Shown in pieces: positions 12,961 to 26,001 of a DNA stretch of 64,000 bases. The DNA is from Lithospermum erythrorhizon (taxonomy: Eukaryota; Streptophyta; Magnoliopsida; Boraginales; Boraginaceae). How positions within the stretch are numbered: the stretch's first letter is position 1; each line of letters starts with the position of its first letter. A model generated the notes under the pieces. It was not told where the DNA came from. It saw only the letters and a list, made by a program, of their open reading frames with translations, and did no database searches. Location: NCBI GenBank assembly GCA_019722365.1, contig JADFUC010001895.1, positions 248,001-312,000 on the forward strand, read 5' to 3'. The translations under genes and the position numbers were made by a program.

Positions 12961-14666
12961 AATCATGATAAGAATGTTAGCTAAGAGGAGAGTGTTCAGA
13001 GAGGGATGTCATCATTGAGCTTTTATAAAGAGGATGGGAAAGGGAGAGGTAGCCATATACGAGATGATCCCTTCCATGATTAACAACTATCTAATTCCTA
13101 CTATTGGCATTTGAAAGTGGAGGAAGGTTATCCCTTCCTCCGCATACAAAAAACCATGCTTAGAAATCGCCAATTCTCCTTCCTCACGTAGAAGCATTTC
13201 CCTACGCCCGGCCTCTGATGTTAGAAATCACCTTATATCCCTGGGAATCTGCAGGGATGCAACAGCTCAACCGGTAATCGAGACTGCATATGCAAATGTG
13301 ATCTTAAGGCACCAAGGGAAAGACTCCAATTCCAATTCTTCTAACACGTCTTTCATGATTATGCAATAAGGAGCACTGAGTGCCTATTTGAGGATCCACA
13401 TAAACAAGCTGCAGAATAATTTATACTGCAGCCAACCTTCAATCCCAAACAGAAAGCCAAAATTCAAATTTTTCTCAGAATAATTTATTATTGGAAGGCA
13501 GCTAAAGCTACCATGTTGATTATATAGAAACATAAACAACACTTTACACTTGAAACATAAAAGTTGGAACTTACACACATACTATACTTAAACAGTTCAA
13601 TACCTGATATTTAACTGAGCAGAGCAATCATTAATGCTACTCCAAGAATTCTGAGAAAAAGGTTATATTTTATTCTAATGTAAACTATATAACTGAAGGA
13701 TATTTATAGAAAATTGTTTCACAAATTGCAATAAGAGCTTTCTTCAAGTTCCTGGAAAAAAATCAAGAATAGTTTGGAAGTGGAATAGTAATAAAACCAG
13801 ATAAGTAATAAAGGAGCAAGTGGTTCCCATGTCTTTATGTTCTCTCCACGCAAATTTAACATGAAGTAAAACGTGGTGAAGCATGATGTTTTGATTTAAT
13901 GACTGTTATATTATTAAATTATTGATACATGCATAACATGTAAGGGTGTTGACTCAAAGGACCTCTAAATAGAAAGCAAACATTAACATTAATGACTATG
14001 AAGGAAGCTCATGTAAAACAAAGATAATAAAGAATCAGATATGGCTATTTCCGCGTTGCGTTGATTATTATGCCACAATTGCTAAAAAAGCACAGTGTAA
14101 TAGTTGGTTTCATATAGATAAGTTTTATTAACAAATACGGAGTACATTTATTATCAAGATAACATCTTCATCATACTTTATTATTAAGAATATAATTTCG
14201 ACTTGAATAAAAAACGTGTGTCAATAGAAGTGCAAATTTTGATAATTTGACAATTGATAAACAAACCGGACGATTTTTAAGGATGACTTGGTAATAGTTT
14301 ATGGGTTATTTTAATGTCTTTTAAGGTGTTGATTAAAAACTGAAAAGATGGGTTCACAAAAAGGGGTTGATTGTAAATATTCCATTAAGGTGGAACAATA
14401 AATATAAATTTCCTAATATATGCATCCATGATCTACAATCCCCTCTGAACATCATTATGTATTCCAAAATAACTCAAAAACGAAGTTAGCCTCTTAAAGA
14501 TAGTTCTATAACCCCTGGCAGTAATAGATTTGTTGCATGCTTCTAGAACAGCCTACAAAAATGAAGTGTTACAAATATAGATGTTCAAAACACTTGAATT
14601 GTAAAGGATACACCTCTCCTCTAGTTGGCCTCCATGTGAGAATGAAATACTTTAAGGGAACCACAT
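12961..14666. other. Spacer between PPH remnant and RPB11
   Basis: AT-rich DNA. Part near 13150-13400 may be further PPH upstream debris, but no family text could be read. A TACTCCGTA word lies on the minus strand at 14136-14144. The last few hundred bases are the likely 3' untranslated region of the minus-strand RPB11 gene. Confidence 0.45.
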
Positions 14667-16152
14667 TTAATAACTCTCAAGTTGTAATTCTCTAAATGCA
14701 CTCTTTAGATGATCAAGCTCCTTGTCCAGATCATTTATAGCCTGGTTATATGCTTGCATTGGTGAAGACTGGCTAGTAGTGTGAATCTAGAGAAATAAAA
14801 AAGAAAAACAATGTAGTGACAAGAAGCATTGTGTTGAGGGGCTCAAATGAAGCAACATGGAACCATCTTGGTGTGATGATAACAAACATAGTCACGTGAC
14901 AAAAACTTGAACATTTACTGGTTTGTTGTTAGTCTTTGAATCCGACAGAAGAACAAGTGGATGTCTAGATGAAAAATTAATATATACACAAATCTCCTAA
15001 TATCCCCTAGACTTCTTCATTGAACATGTTATACACAAAGAATACCATGTAAGTAATACTTTGTAGTCCTCATCAGATTACTCTACTTGATCACCTAAAT
15101 CGCAACAGTGAATCTGTGATGGCTAGCCAACATATTGACTTAATTTTGCCACTAATCCTACGGCATGAAATGGAAATATGAAGGAACCTCCAAAGTGGTA
15201 TTTTGAGACTATTTTCCAGGATCAAGAACAACATTCAACATTACCAAACAACCTAAAGCCTTCAACCACATACTTACCATGGCGGGTGACCATGAACAGA
15301 TTTTCTATTAATCACAACCAGTCAAACAATGGCCTTTATATCAATTTCTAAACTGAAGCTCACAGTGTCTTAATCAAAAGATTGATCCATTTCCATTAAC
15401 AGAACACCATTCACAGTTTTATAACAGTAATTCTGTAAGCTCAAAGTTCAAAACACCCCCATCAAGTCTAATATCATAAACCAACAAATTAATAGATAAA
15501 CATTAACAAGCAATACTAACCCGAACAATGATTTTGTACTGAAGTGGATGAGGCAACTTGTATCCAGCAAACAACACATTTGGGTCACTATGCAATTGCC
15601 TATATCACAATTACCCGATCACAAAAAATAACATATCTTTATAAAAAAAATACTAGATTTTTAAAACATGGTTTATCAATAATACCACAATAGACTAAAA
15701 AATGAAGAAAATCATACAAATGGAAATCACTACATCTGGGTCACTAGCAATTGCATATATAAGCAGCAACACCCCTCGATTTTGAAAATTTTAGAATCTA
15801 TACTTCAAATATAAATAAATTTTAGACAAAATATAGTAATATGAAAAAAATCCCTCTAAATAAAAATTTAATGGTTTTAGCCCCCTTTCAATTTCGGTTG
15901 AAGCGGGATTATGAGCATTATCCAATAACAAAAAAGAAGGTATCTTTATTAAAAAAGACTAGATTTTTAAAGCATGGTAGATTAAGAAATTAATAGATAA
16001 TTAGAGTACATGCGAAGGATGTTGGCAACAGTGTGGTCCTCTCTCTCAACAGTAAAAGAAGCAGCGTTGATGATTTTAGTATCCCTTTCATATGAAACCT
16101 TCTTCACACCTTCAGGTACCACGAACCTCTCGTATCGATCTGGAGCATTCAT
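14667..16152 (-). CDS. NRPB11: DNA-directed RNA polymerase subunit RPB11
   Basis: RPB11 pairs with RPB3 to form the alpha-like heterodimer that nucleates RNA polymerase II assembly in the nucleus; in plants the same subunit is also used by Pol IV and Pol V. Three exons on the minus strand, 16152-16010, 15599-15521 and 14786-14667, join in frame to give 113 residues. The start [20 protein letters not shown] matches plant RPB11. The family core follows in order: [40 protein letters not shown] and the C-terminal helix [20 protein letters not shown]. Length agrees with the family (about 115 aa), introns have GT-AG ends, and no frame damage is seen. Plant genomes often carry one or few copies, so this is probably the working gene. 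Confidence 0.95.
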
Positions 16153-16534
16153 GCTTGCTTTCTTCTGCTAATTCTTCTCTTTCACCTAAACTCGATATAA
16201 TATGTATACCCCATTAATGGACTTATGGAGGGAGCATGTAAATCCAGCATTTTTGCCTCGGCTCATTTCTACGCAAGTAGAAACACTATACACACACGAA
16301 TCTGCATCTTTTAAATAAACGACAATTTTACCCTTAACGAAACTTTAACTACTACACTGGCAGAACAGTGAGGGCTATTACTATTTCACACCCAAACTCA
16401 AAGACTATTTGAGTGTGTATATCAGCTCGTGCCCGGCTCGCACCTCACTTATTTTAGTATTCTATATTCAATATAACAATACAAACAAAATCGTTAAAAT
16501 TAAAATAGGGATTAACGTTAATAGAGATATGTAA

Positions 16535-16800
16535 AACAAACTAATAAAAAGAACTTGAAATCATTAAAAATTATAATAAAATCTTCATAATAAAAGAGTA
16601 ACGAGAAGTACTTCTTTCTTTATTTACACACATTGATGATCAATTCCATCAACATATATACATTATTTCTGATGCAACCAAACAGAGTTATCATATATCG
16701 AAGCGCCTAAAGCTCGACTCGCCGAACTTTAAGTCCCGGGACCAATTCAACGCTTTTGGATTTAGCTCTCAACTCATAGTCCAACCCACACCACAGTTAG
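16535..16800. repeat. Left copy of a dispersed direct repeat
   Basis: Shares with 18975-19215 the ordered landmarks AACAAACTAATAAAAA, AAAAGAGTAACGAGAA, TTGATGATCAATTCCA and GCAACCAAACAGAGTTA, with clear divergence between them. The two copies have the same orientation and lie about 2.4 kb apart. They could be worn LTRs of a non-autonomous retroelement or a simple segmental duplication. Confidence 0.7.
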
Positions 16801-18296
16801 ATATACACACACCAAAACCGTAAAATGTAGGCCAAAACCGTAAAATGAAGGGGGTGAAATTATCAAAATACTTCCGACGAACACTATCCATGTTTGTTAA
16901 AGAACAAACGAATTATCAACATGTTTGATTGAAAACAATCGAATTATCTTCATGATTGTACACTAACAAGTGAATTCGCTTATAAGAAAACAAACAAAAC
17001 AATAAATGGTTGAATATAAAACAACCATAAGACTTTGTCTACTGTTCCATATAAACATGGAATAAATCAGCTTTCTTTTGCTTTACAAACATAAAAAGTA
17101 AATATGCTAGTTTGTCATCAAACATAGTAAAAAAAAAGATCTATCATAAAACACTACACTTATCAAGTATTGCACCTGGATCGTTTCTAGAAGCGGCCAC
17201 ATTGTGACGGTAATTAACAATCGAGATTCCCAAGATAGCGCACATCGCATGCAGTACTGGGTTTGGCTCTCGCCAAAAAAGGCACTACCGAGATTGGTCA
17301 AGCGATTTTAGCACAAACAAAGTCTTCACTTATGTTGCTTTCCTCAACATGGTGCGAGAAAATTACACGTGGCTTTGACGTGGCTCCGCTTACTATTTGA
17401 TAACTAGAAAGGCCACATCGCATTCTGTCGCATCGATCCTTTGATAAATGCATCAGAAAAGTGTTCTCTCAGATCTAAATAATTGCTAGAGTTTCACGAC
17501 ACATTGAACAAATGGCTGCCTCTAAGTAGCATTATTCCCAATCGGGATGCTCAGCTTTTACGCAGTAGGATTCAAACAATCATTGAATCAGCCATATCTA
17601 GCCAATGAATAGAAATGAGACAAGATGTGGGAACATGGGCTTGAGTACCGAGGTTGGGTATGGATTGATCGACATGGAAACCACATGGATCATCTTTATG
17701 TAATATCTCGCTTGTCATTGACCAAGCATTTTAATTTCTGGCCATTATACAACCAATGTGTATATTATTCAATATAAATCAATTATTTTATACAAGCAAT
17801 CAATTTAAGATGACAAATATAGTTCAATGACTTGTCGCCAAATTTCGTGGTTTTAAGTGGGGAACATCACCGTGTCAACTGAACTTGCAAGGATTTAAAC
17901 GCTATCCGCTCGACACCATATTTCATACACTTCATAAAGTCACTTATGGTCAAATTTCATCGATATTAAAAAAAGTGTCGAGATATGCAATGAATCAGTC
18001 GTGAATAAACAATATTGTGGTAATTAACCTTTCAGAACCCTGTTAGAAAAATATCAATGAAAGCTTTTCATCTAATAAACGGGAATTGGAAGAAATGTAT
18101 GAGAGGGGTCAGGATTCCCAAAGTTGTGGTTGTTACATCGATCTAACACATGGTCTACTCAGGCCCATTTAGAAATTCAATATGTAGAAAGAATCAATCC
18201 TTATTCGAATGCATGACACGGCAGAATGAATCAATACCAGAGATATCAACCCGCACGCCGAGCAACGCTTAGCCGGCTCCCTCATCATTATTTAAT

Positions 18297-18512
18297 TCAT
18301 TTTTATGTAATAAATTATTTAATTTCTTTTATGTAATTAATTATTTAATCTTATCTTTATGTAATTAATTAATTATTTTATTTCTTATGTAATTAATAAA
18401 TTTAATGCATACTTATATAATTAATTATTTAATTTATTTTTATGTAATTAATTTTACAATAAATTATTTATGTAATTAATTAGAATTCATTCTTATGTAA
18501 TTAATTTATGTT
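18297..18512. repeat. AT-rich minisatellite, TTATGTAATTAATTA units
   Basis: At least seven variants of TTATGTAATTAATTATTTAAT spaced roughly 25-35 bp apart, with degenerate A/T filler. Likely replication slippage; possibly MAR-like because of extreme A/T content. Confidence 0.75.
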
Positions 18513-18974
18513 TTCTAATATGATTAAATTATTTCACCCATTTCTTTATAAATATATATGAAAACAAAACAATCTAATGACATGCTTTTAGGAAAATGAA
18601 CTAATAACCTTCATGTTTATTATCTTATGAACATGAATTTAAGTAGCTAGTTGACATATAGAAGCATGGAAATTATTGTTTTGTTACTAACAAATTATTG
18701 CTTTTAGGTAAAGCACAAAATTTGATTGTTGTGGTTTAAGCACAGATATAATTCGCTTGTTTTGTTATTAACATGAAAAAAATCGCTTGTTTTGTTAGTA
18801 ACAAATTTGCTTGTTTCAGAAGAAGCACAAAAAGATTTCATTATCGCGGGTTTAAGACATACTCCGCTGCTTTTGTTATAAGAATCGGTGAATTTTTCTT
18901 GAAATAAAAGGGCAAAATAGTCATTTCCCTCAGATGTTACTGTTGGTGTGTGTATAGTGTCCCAACCCACACTT

Positions 18975-19215
18975 GAAAACAAACTAATAAAAATGAAATG
19001 AACCATTAAAATTGAAAATAAAAATATTCATAATGTAAAAGAGTAACGAGAAATACTTCTTTTTTATTTATACACACATTGATGATCAATTCCACCAAGA
19101 TATATATATTATTTATGCAACCAAACAGAGTTACATATATCGAAACCAGCTAAAGCCTGATCTTAACTTCAAATCCTTTAATCTGCTTGATTTAGCTCGA
19201 CCTCATCATCCCACA
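18975..19215. repeat. Right copy of a dispersed direct repeat
   Basis: Second copy of the 16535-16800 sequence, same orientation, with substitutions and small indels. It ends just upstream of the UBP24-like gene's 5' region, so it may contribute to that promoter. Confidence 0.7.
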
Positions 19216-20521
19216 GCGTTGTCCCACCTGCCTTTGTTAACCCTCATGAAATAAAACCTAAACCAGTGTGGCGCATCGACCTCTTAACTACAACAATCAT
19301 CAATCATCAATCATCAATCATCATCAACAACAACCTCTTGGTGATGTTTTTTCCTCATATATAACTATAAAGATAACATCTTTATTCAAATTACCATACA
19401 ATAATGATATATTTCTCCATATATTATAATTTCATCCCTTATATTGCACTCTCTTTTGTGGTTAAGATGTATTTTTTACATATACTTTCAACCCAACTTC
19501 AATTAGCTTAATTTCTGTAGCGAGGGTAACCAGTTCAAGCTAAGCTTTCATCATTTCTCCTTTTGTAATTGGTTCAAATAATATTCTTTTGCTGTTTTAG
19601 TAGTTGGCTATATGTAGTAAGTATAGAATTTTTAACATTTTTTATATTACCAACATCTCAATTTAATCTGGTAACATTATTAATCACTTAAAGAAACTCA
19701 ATCATGATACTAAATCAATCTTTTATAATAAAGTTTCTTTTTTAGATATAAGTGTTTTGTATATGGTATCTAATGCATGAATTTTGATTAAAACTCATAG
19801 TTATATAGATGAATTATGTAACTTTATTACGAGATTGAGAATTATGGTTTGGATTTTTATGAGTAGAGTATTGTTTGTAATTGATACTATACATCTATGG
19901 AGTTGGTAGAAAGGTGTAAAGTTTCTTTCTTTGTCATGCTTGAGGCTTGTCAGGAGAAGTTTAGGTGAGAAGTTTATATTTTTCGTAGCTCAGTGGTTTC
20001 GATATATGGTAGTTCACCGTGTGATGCTTTCTAGGTGGATTGATGTGTATGAATTGAGATGGTTTTGTTGAACAGAGCTAATGAGCTTCTGGTTGAAAGT
20101 TTAAGGCTTGGAGTGCAATGATTTCCCTACTTTGAGTTTATCTTTTGATTAAGTTGAGAATAGATTTTAGTTATCCTACATAGCTGAGTGAGATGGAGTA
20201 GAAAACATGTTGTTTCTTAAGTATACATGAGGTTTTTGTTATTCATGTTGTTTTATCTTTGTCAAGAACTCTACTTAGGTGGAGTTGATCATGGTCTTGT
20301 TCTAAAATAAGGATGGTTTTTTTTTGTGATAAGACGTGAGGAGTATGAAAGTACGCTGTTTGTGATAAGATTGATAGCTGGTTACTATTTTTGCCTCTTG
20401 ATCCAGTTTCTTAGCCTCTATTTTTCATATCTTTCTTCTAAACTAACTTGTGCAATGATTTTCGTCAATATTTTGTTTTTCTCTGATTTGTTAACTTAAT
20501 GCGTTTTTTCTTTGGTATCAG

Positions 20522-23119
20522 GTGTTTGTTTTTGGGTCATTTACTGAGGATGAAACAAAATCATTCTTGACTAAGCCCTCAGATAGTGTCGAAAAACCTG
20601 AATTATTAGTTCGGAATTTGAGCATACAGGCGAGTTCTTCACAAAAAGAAAAAGAAGTAGGCGCATCCAATGATAAGAAAAGTAACAAATTACATGGGAA
20701 AGAAAAATCATTGGACCATGCATTACGAATAAATATAAGTGAAAACGGAGGTGTGGATGAACACACCAATCACAACAATGATGGGGATAGCCAAATCAAA
20801 GTAGAGGACAGTGGTAACTCGACTGTTGTGACTGTATCAAACTGTGAGAATCAATCCCAAGGAGAATCTCCTATCCGGATGCCAGGAGATGTTGCTAATT
20901 TCAGTTCAAACGTTTGGAATTTGAACGGGAATAGCAATAATTCCAAATCTGTAGGAAATGGGGAGGATGCTGGAAAGAAGTTGTCTAATGGGTCTGTCCT
21001 AGTTGTTCAGGAATTACTTCCTCGTGGCTTACTCAACTCAGGAAACCTGTGTTTCCTCAATGCCACGTTACAGGCTCTGTTGTCATGCTCCTCATTTGTT
21101 CAACTCTTACAGAGAATAAGAACTTGCAATATCTCCAAGGTGTGTATCTGCTTCTTGTGTGTCCTTTTTAATGGTGCATGGAGGTTAATCTGACTTTTGC
21201 ATGCCAACTTAGGTTGTTTGCCCAACATTATCTGCATTTGCTGAGTTTGTTTCTAGCTTCGACAAGCCAAATAGTGGGACTGTGAAGAAGGATTCTAGCG
21301 TTCTCGATATTGGTAGACCTTTTAGTCCTGTCATGTTCGATGTGGTCCTAAAAAAATTTACTCCTGATATTCCCGGTGGGATTGCAGGCAGGGCAAGGTA
21401 TGCTGTTCTATCTCCCATTTATTTATCTTTCCTCTTCTTCTTTGTTTACCATTTTGTATCCCTAATTATTTACCGAGTACTGATTAACATGTGTCCTGTA
21501 CTTGGTTATTGCTATTGATTCTTGTAAGATTGCCTTACTGTGAAAATTTAAAGAGAACATCTCCTCACAACTTGTTATTAAGATTACCTTCTTGAAGATC
21601 ATGCTTAACTATCTATAGTTTTGATTAATGTCTTGCATGTTCAGTTGGTGAGATAGTTTTGATTAACTTCTTTAGATACATGTTAACTATCTATCTTTGA
21701 GGAAGTTGGTCAAGTTCCAACCCTGCATATGTGAACATTTTTGTATTGTTACATGTTAACTGTCTATCTTTGAGGAAGTAGGTCAAGTTCCAACCCTGCA
21801 TATGTGAACATTTTTGTATTGTTACAGGCAAGAGGATGCTCAGGAGTTTCTAAGTTATGTCATGGATCAAATGCATAATGAATTGGTGAAGCTTGAAGGG
21901 ACATCTAACTTAAATGGTGCAAAGGCATCACTTGTTTCATCTACTGAAGACGATGAATGGGAAACCGTTGGACCAAAGAACAAGTCTGCAATTACAAGAA
22001 CACAAAATTTTGTTCCTTCAGAACTACTTTCAATCTTTGGAGGACTACTACGAAGTGTGGTCACAGCAAAAGGTAAGTTTTTCTGTTTGAATTTGCGAAA
22101 ATGTATTTCTTGAAGCATAGAATCTCAAACCCATGCATCTTTGTGGAGCAGGGAACAGACCCTCTGCCACTGTTCAGCCATTTCTGTTGCTCCATCTTGA
22201 TATTTCATATGAATCTGTTCGTTCAATAGAGGATGCCCTTCATTTATTTTCTGCTCCAGAAACTCTTGAAGAATATAGAACATCAACCATTGGCAAGGTA
22301 ATGTGGCTTTCTACATGTAGCATCATGTCAATATATTCTGAGTCTCTGAAGCAAGATTATTTGAAAAATGTCTTTTTTGGAACTTTCACGGATATATGCT
22401 GATATTCTGTCCTTATGAGCGGTGAGCTTAACCGGCTATCTATTTCCTGAAAGTGGAGAAATAGCTCTTTAATGTTTCATAACTGGACAGTTAACTTGAA
22501 TATGTTGGGAAGTGGATTTTCAAGAATAGTATTTTTCCCAGTTTAACATCTACGATCTATCCACTCCCACGGAGAGGAATTATTGTCTTTCTGATCTTAG
22601 TTTGTGTTTTAGTTGATGGTTTCTTTAGTGGTTTCACCTGTATCTTCTAAAGCATTATAAGTCTTTCAGGCTGGGGTGGTCACAGCAAAAAAATCAGTTA
22701 ATCTGCATACACTACCCAAGGTCATGATCCTACACTTGAAGCGTTTTAGCTATGGAAGTTATGGAAGCACAAAATTGCACAAGCCTGTGCGTTTTCCTCT
22801 TGATTTAGTGCTTCATCGTGATCTTTTCAGTTCTACAACTACAGAGGTATTCCACCATTTACAACCAGCTTTATTAAGATCTCGAGTCTTGTCTTCTTCT
22901 AAAGATGTTGTATCTGGTTTTCTCAAGCAGGGAAGAAAATATGAACTAGTCTCTACCATAACTCACCATGGTAAAGAGGCTTCCAAGGGGCATTATACTG
23001 CAGATGCTCGTCAACCTGACGGTAGATGGCTACGATTCGATGACGCCTCTGTTGCCACCATAAACATAAACAAGGTACTCCATGATCAGGCATATGTTCT
23101 GTTTTACAAGCAACTATAG
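20522..23119 (+). CDS. UBP24: Ubiquitin C-terminal hydrolase, UBP24-like
   Basis: A USP-family cysteine protease that removes ubiquitin from proteins; Arabidopsis UBP24 acts in ABA and salt responses. Exons 20522-21139, 21213-21397, 21828-22072, 22152-22297 and 22670-23119 join in frame for 547 codons, close to the 551 aa of the Arabidopsis protein. The first 180 residues are a hydrophilic, Ser/Asn-rich N-terminal extension beginning [15 protein letters not shown]. The Cys box is [20 protein letters not shown] (catalytic Cys in NLCFLNA), the [19 protein letters not shown] motif follows, and the His box is [18 protein letters not shown] with downstream FDDASV supplying the acidic residue. The protein ends AYVLFYKQL, as the family does. 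The start codon is missing: 20522 follows a splice acceptor (TATCAG), so a short first exon of about 4-6 codons must lie upstream, and I could not place it. Intron 2 has a tandem duplication at its 3' end. Confidence 0.9.
21677..21827 (+). repeat. 73-bp tandem duplication at an intron acceptor
   Basis: Units 21677-21749 and 21750-21822 differ at only a few positions. Each ends in the same polypyrimidine-like tract (ACATTTTTGTATTGTTACA). The second runs into TACAG, the used acceptor of UBP24 exon 3. The first copy ends in TACATG, so it lost or never had the AG. Confidence 0.9.
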
Positions 23120-24162
23120 GAAGCATCGAACGTAATCGATCACATTGGAAGAGGTTTAACCGCCTATCTAGACTTGCGCATCGCCATTTTTCTTTGTGAA
23201 CCGATCCAATGTATTCACTGGTGGCTCTGGAGAAGTTGATAATCTGTTGACTTGAAATGAGAAACAAACTTGTATCTTTAGTTTGTAACCATCACATTCA
23301 GACCAGTGTAGTGTGTTCTGGGAATGTGAAAATTTTGAAGAGAGCAAGAAGTAGAGTTGATACAAACTGTGGCAACTGCATGTCAATTTTTGCTTTTATC
23401 TCTTTTTCCGAGAAAGAAACTCCTACGATGCTATATTTGGAGTATTTAAACAACTAGTACACCCATTTTTCAAGCAATGATTTATCCTTATAGTTATAGG
23501 ATTTTTTCCAAAAAAATTAATAGCATTAGTATACTTGATCGAAGTTATTTTTCAAATTTATAGCATTACACAAACTTATGCATATGATATCATAATCCTG
23601 ATTTTAGGAACACTAGTTAAGCACATGAGCTATACATTGTTTATGAATAATAAGCATAATATTAAATTCAGTAAAACCATATGTCTATACATAATTTATT
23701 GGTCTAGGGGAGGTGAAGAAAAAAAATGAAATTAATTAAGCATGACTATGGCTTCCTATTTTGTTTCTTCTAAAAATATACAAATTGTTTTGAGCAAACG
23801 GTAGTGAAGTTAGGGGAATTCACTCACCTACTTATATGACATTATTTTGACACGAATTAATAACTACCATCTTTTTATTTTGCTTTGACAAAATCGAAAT
23901 TTATATTAAGTTGATGACCTAACTCTTGAATGTGCCATATTTTGAGGTATGCTTATTTAGCTTCTTTTAACTCTTTCATGCATACACACAATCAACAGTC
24001 TCACCAAATGCATAATTATTACACCCTTAACAAGTAAACTACCTTGCCCTTTGTTTTCTTGATTCATTCCTCTAGAAAATAGGACATTCATTTTGATACT
24101 CTATTTATATCAACCCTCTCTATATGTTTTTTGCATCATCAACTATTTTGCATTAAGAAAAA
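23120..24162. other. UBP24 3' flank and GDSL promoter
   Basis: The first few hundred bases are likely the UBP24 3' untranslated region. The rest is AT-rich. A TATA-like stretch (CTATTTATATCAA near 24101-24113) lies about 50-60 bp before the GDSL start codon and suits a promoter. No other gene seen. Confidence 0.5.
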
Positions 24163-26001
24163 ATGGGCATCAAAACTAACTCTGCAATTCTCTTGTTGAT
24201 TGCTTCATTCATTAACTTGAGCTTTCATGGTATATGTCAAGATGATGACTTAGCATCTGGAGCTTCATTTATTTTTGGAGACTCTTTAGTGGATGCAGGC
24301 AACAACAATTATCTTCAAACACTTTCGAAAGCTGATGTCGTTCCTAATGGAATCGATTTTGAAGCTTCCGGTGGGAACCCTACCGGAAGATTTACTAATG
24401 GAAGAACCATAGCAGACATTGTTGGTACGATGATCTTAGTTATCTTAATTTTAATTTTTTTTTTTTGTGGAGTCGAATATATGGACATGACGTGTGTCTT
24501 GATGTACTTTTACTAATGCACAATGTTGTAATAATATGCTTTTTATTCTAGGGGAGGAATTAGGACAAAAATATTATGCAACACCATTTTTGGCTCCAAA
24601 TTGTACTGGAAGAGTCATATTGCATGGAGTCAGTTACGCCTCTGGTGCTGCTGGAGTTATGAATGAATCAGGCCGCATTTTTGTAAGTTATCAATTATTA
24701 TTTTCAATCTAAATTAATTGACGCTTTCATTTTATTGCAAGATAAAATATCGATGTTAAGTTTAGTTACCAATCCAAGTTAATTATATCTATATTTCTTG
24801 TAATTTATAGGTAAACAGAATTTCGTTACCAATCCAAGTTGACTATTTCAACATTACAAGAAAACAAATCGACAAGTTGATTGGTCCAACAAAAGCAAGA
24901 GATTATCTTATGAAGAAATCAATTTTCTCATTAACGATAGGTTCCAATGATTTCCTCAACAATTATCTACTTCCTCTAGTCGGGACAGGTGCAAGAATAT
25001 CCGAAAGTCCTGATACTTTCATTGATGACATGATCAACAATTTAAGGACACAACTAACGGTACATAATAATTCATATTGTTAGTGAAAATGTGATAATTT
25101 TTTATTTAGTCTTATGGGTCGTATAAATAATTCATATCGTTAATTAAAAAATGCGATATTTTGGGGGCATGCAGAGGCTTTATCAAATGGATGCAAGGAA
25201 GTTCATAGTGGGAAATGTTGGTCCAATTGGTTGCATTCCATACCAAAAGACAATTAACAACTTGAAAGATACTGAATGTGTTGATTTGCCTGATAAGCTA
25301 GCTTTGCAGTACAATGCTCGGCTCAAGGATTTATTAACCGAACTAAACGAAAATCTCCAAGGAGCCACTTTTGTGCTTGCAGATGTTTATAGTCTTGTCA
25401 TGGAGCTCATTTCCAACTTCAGAAAATATGGTCAGTTTATTTGTTCTAATATCACATTTATATCATTTTCTTTGTTTTTATTTGAATGAATTTTCCATAA
25501 ATATAGTAATGGTCGTTAAGTTATAAACAACGGTAATTTCTTTAAAAAATCACTAGTATTACATGGTGGAATTTGAACGGAACATCTGCCCATTACATGA
25601 ATGCAATCGCTAGACTAGTTCATGTAGCCGATATAGCAATCAATTCTCGTTTTGTCGAATTAGGTTACATTGGTAATTAATAGTTGCCTCGACAATATCA
25701 CCAACTGCCCCCGAGGTTTTCTTGATTCGATCACCTATGTTTCGTAACTTATCGATTCACCAACTTGTTTATTACAGGATTTGTTACCTCAAGTAAGGCA
25801 TGTTGTGGGAGTGGAGGTCAATTTGCAGGGATTATTCCATGCGGACCAGCCTCTAGTGTTTGTTCAGAGAGAGACAAGTATGTATTCTGGGACAATTACC
25901 ATCCAAGTCAAGCAGCTAATGTTATCATTGCAAACCAATTGCTTAATGGAGGTCCAAGATATGTTTCTCCAATGAATATCAAACAGCTTAATGATCTTTG
26001 A
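24163..26001 (+). CDS. GDSL esterase/lipase (SGNH hydrolase), secreted
   Basis: Plant GDSL lipases are extracellular ester hydrolases acting on lipids, cutin or defence-related substrates. Exons 24163-24424, 24552-24682, 24811-25059, 25175-25430 and 25778-26001 join in frame to 373 aa, the usual family size. Residues 1-26 form a signal peptide (hydrophobic NSAILLLIASFINLSFHG). Block I is FGDSLVDAGNNNY with the catalytic Ser; the Gly block is around SYASGAAGV; block III is GSNDFLNNY with the oxyanion Asn; block V is FWDNYHPSQAAN with the Asp-x-x-His pair. The Cys-rich CCGSG...CGPASSVC segment before block V is typical. All catalytic residues are present, so it should be active. The substrate cannot be told from sequence. 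The start is the first ATG after a TATA-like box, and a KTNSAIL signal follows. Confidence 0.93.

Larger units (their letters stand above)
16153..20521. other. Repeat-rich spacer between RPB11 and UBP24
   Basis: No complete gene. It holds the RPB11 5' flank, a pair of diverged direct repeats (16535-16800 and 18975-19215), a minisatellite of TTATGTAATTAATTA units (18297-18512), an ATCA microsatellite (about 19293-19330) and, towards 20521, the probable first intron of the UBP24-like gene. Short open frames at 17107-17301 and 18704-19006 (minus) have no family resemblance. Confidence 0.5.

Noticed and set aside
17107..17301. Minus-strand 64-codon frame between the direct repeats
   Set aside because: No similarity to gag, pol or any family I know; length is within chance for this region.
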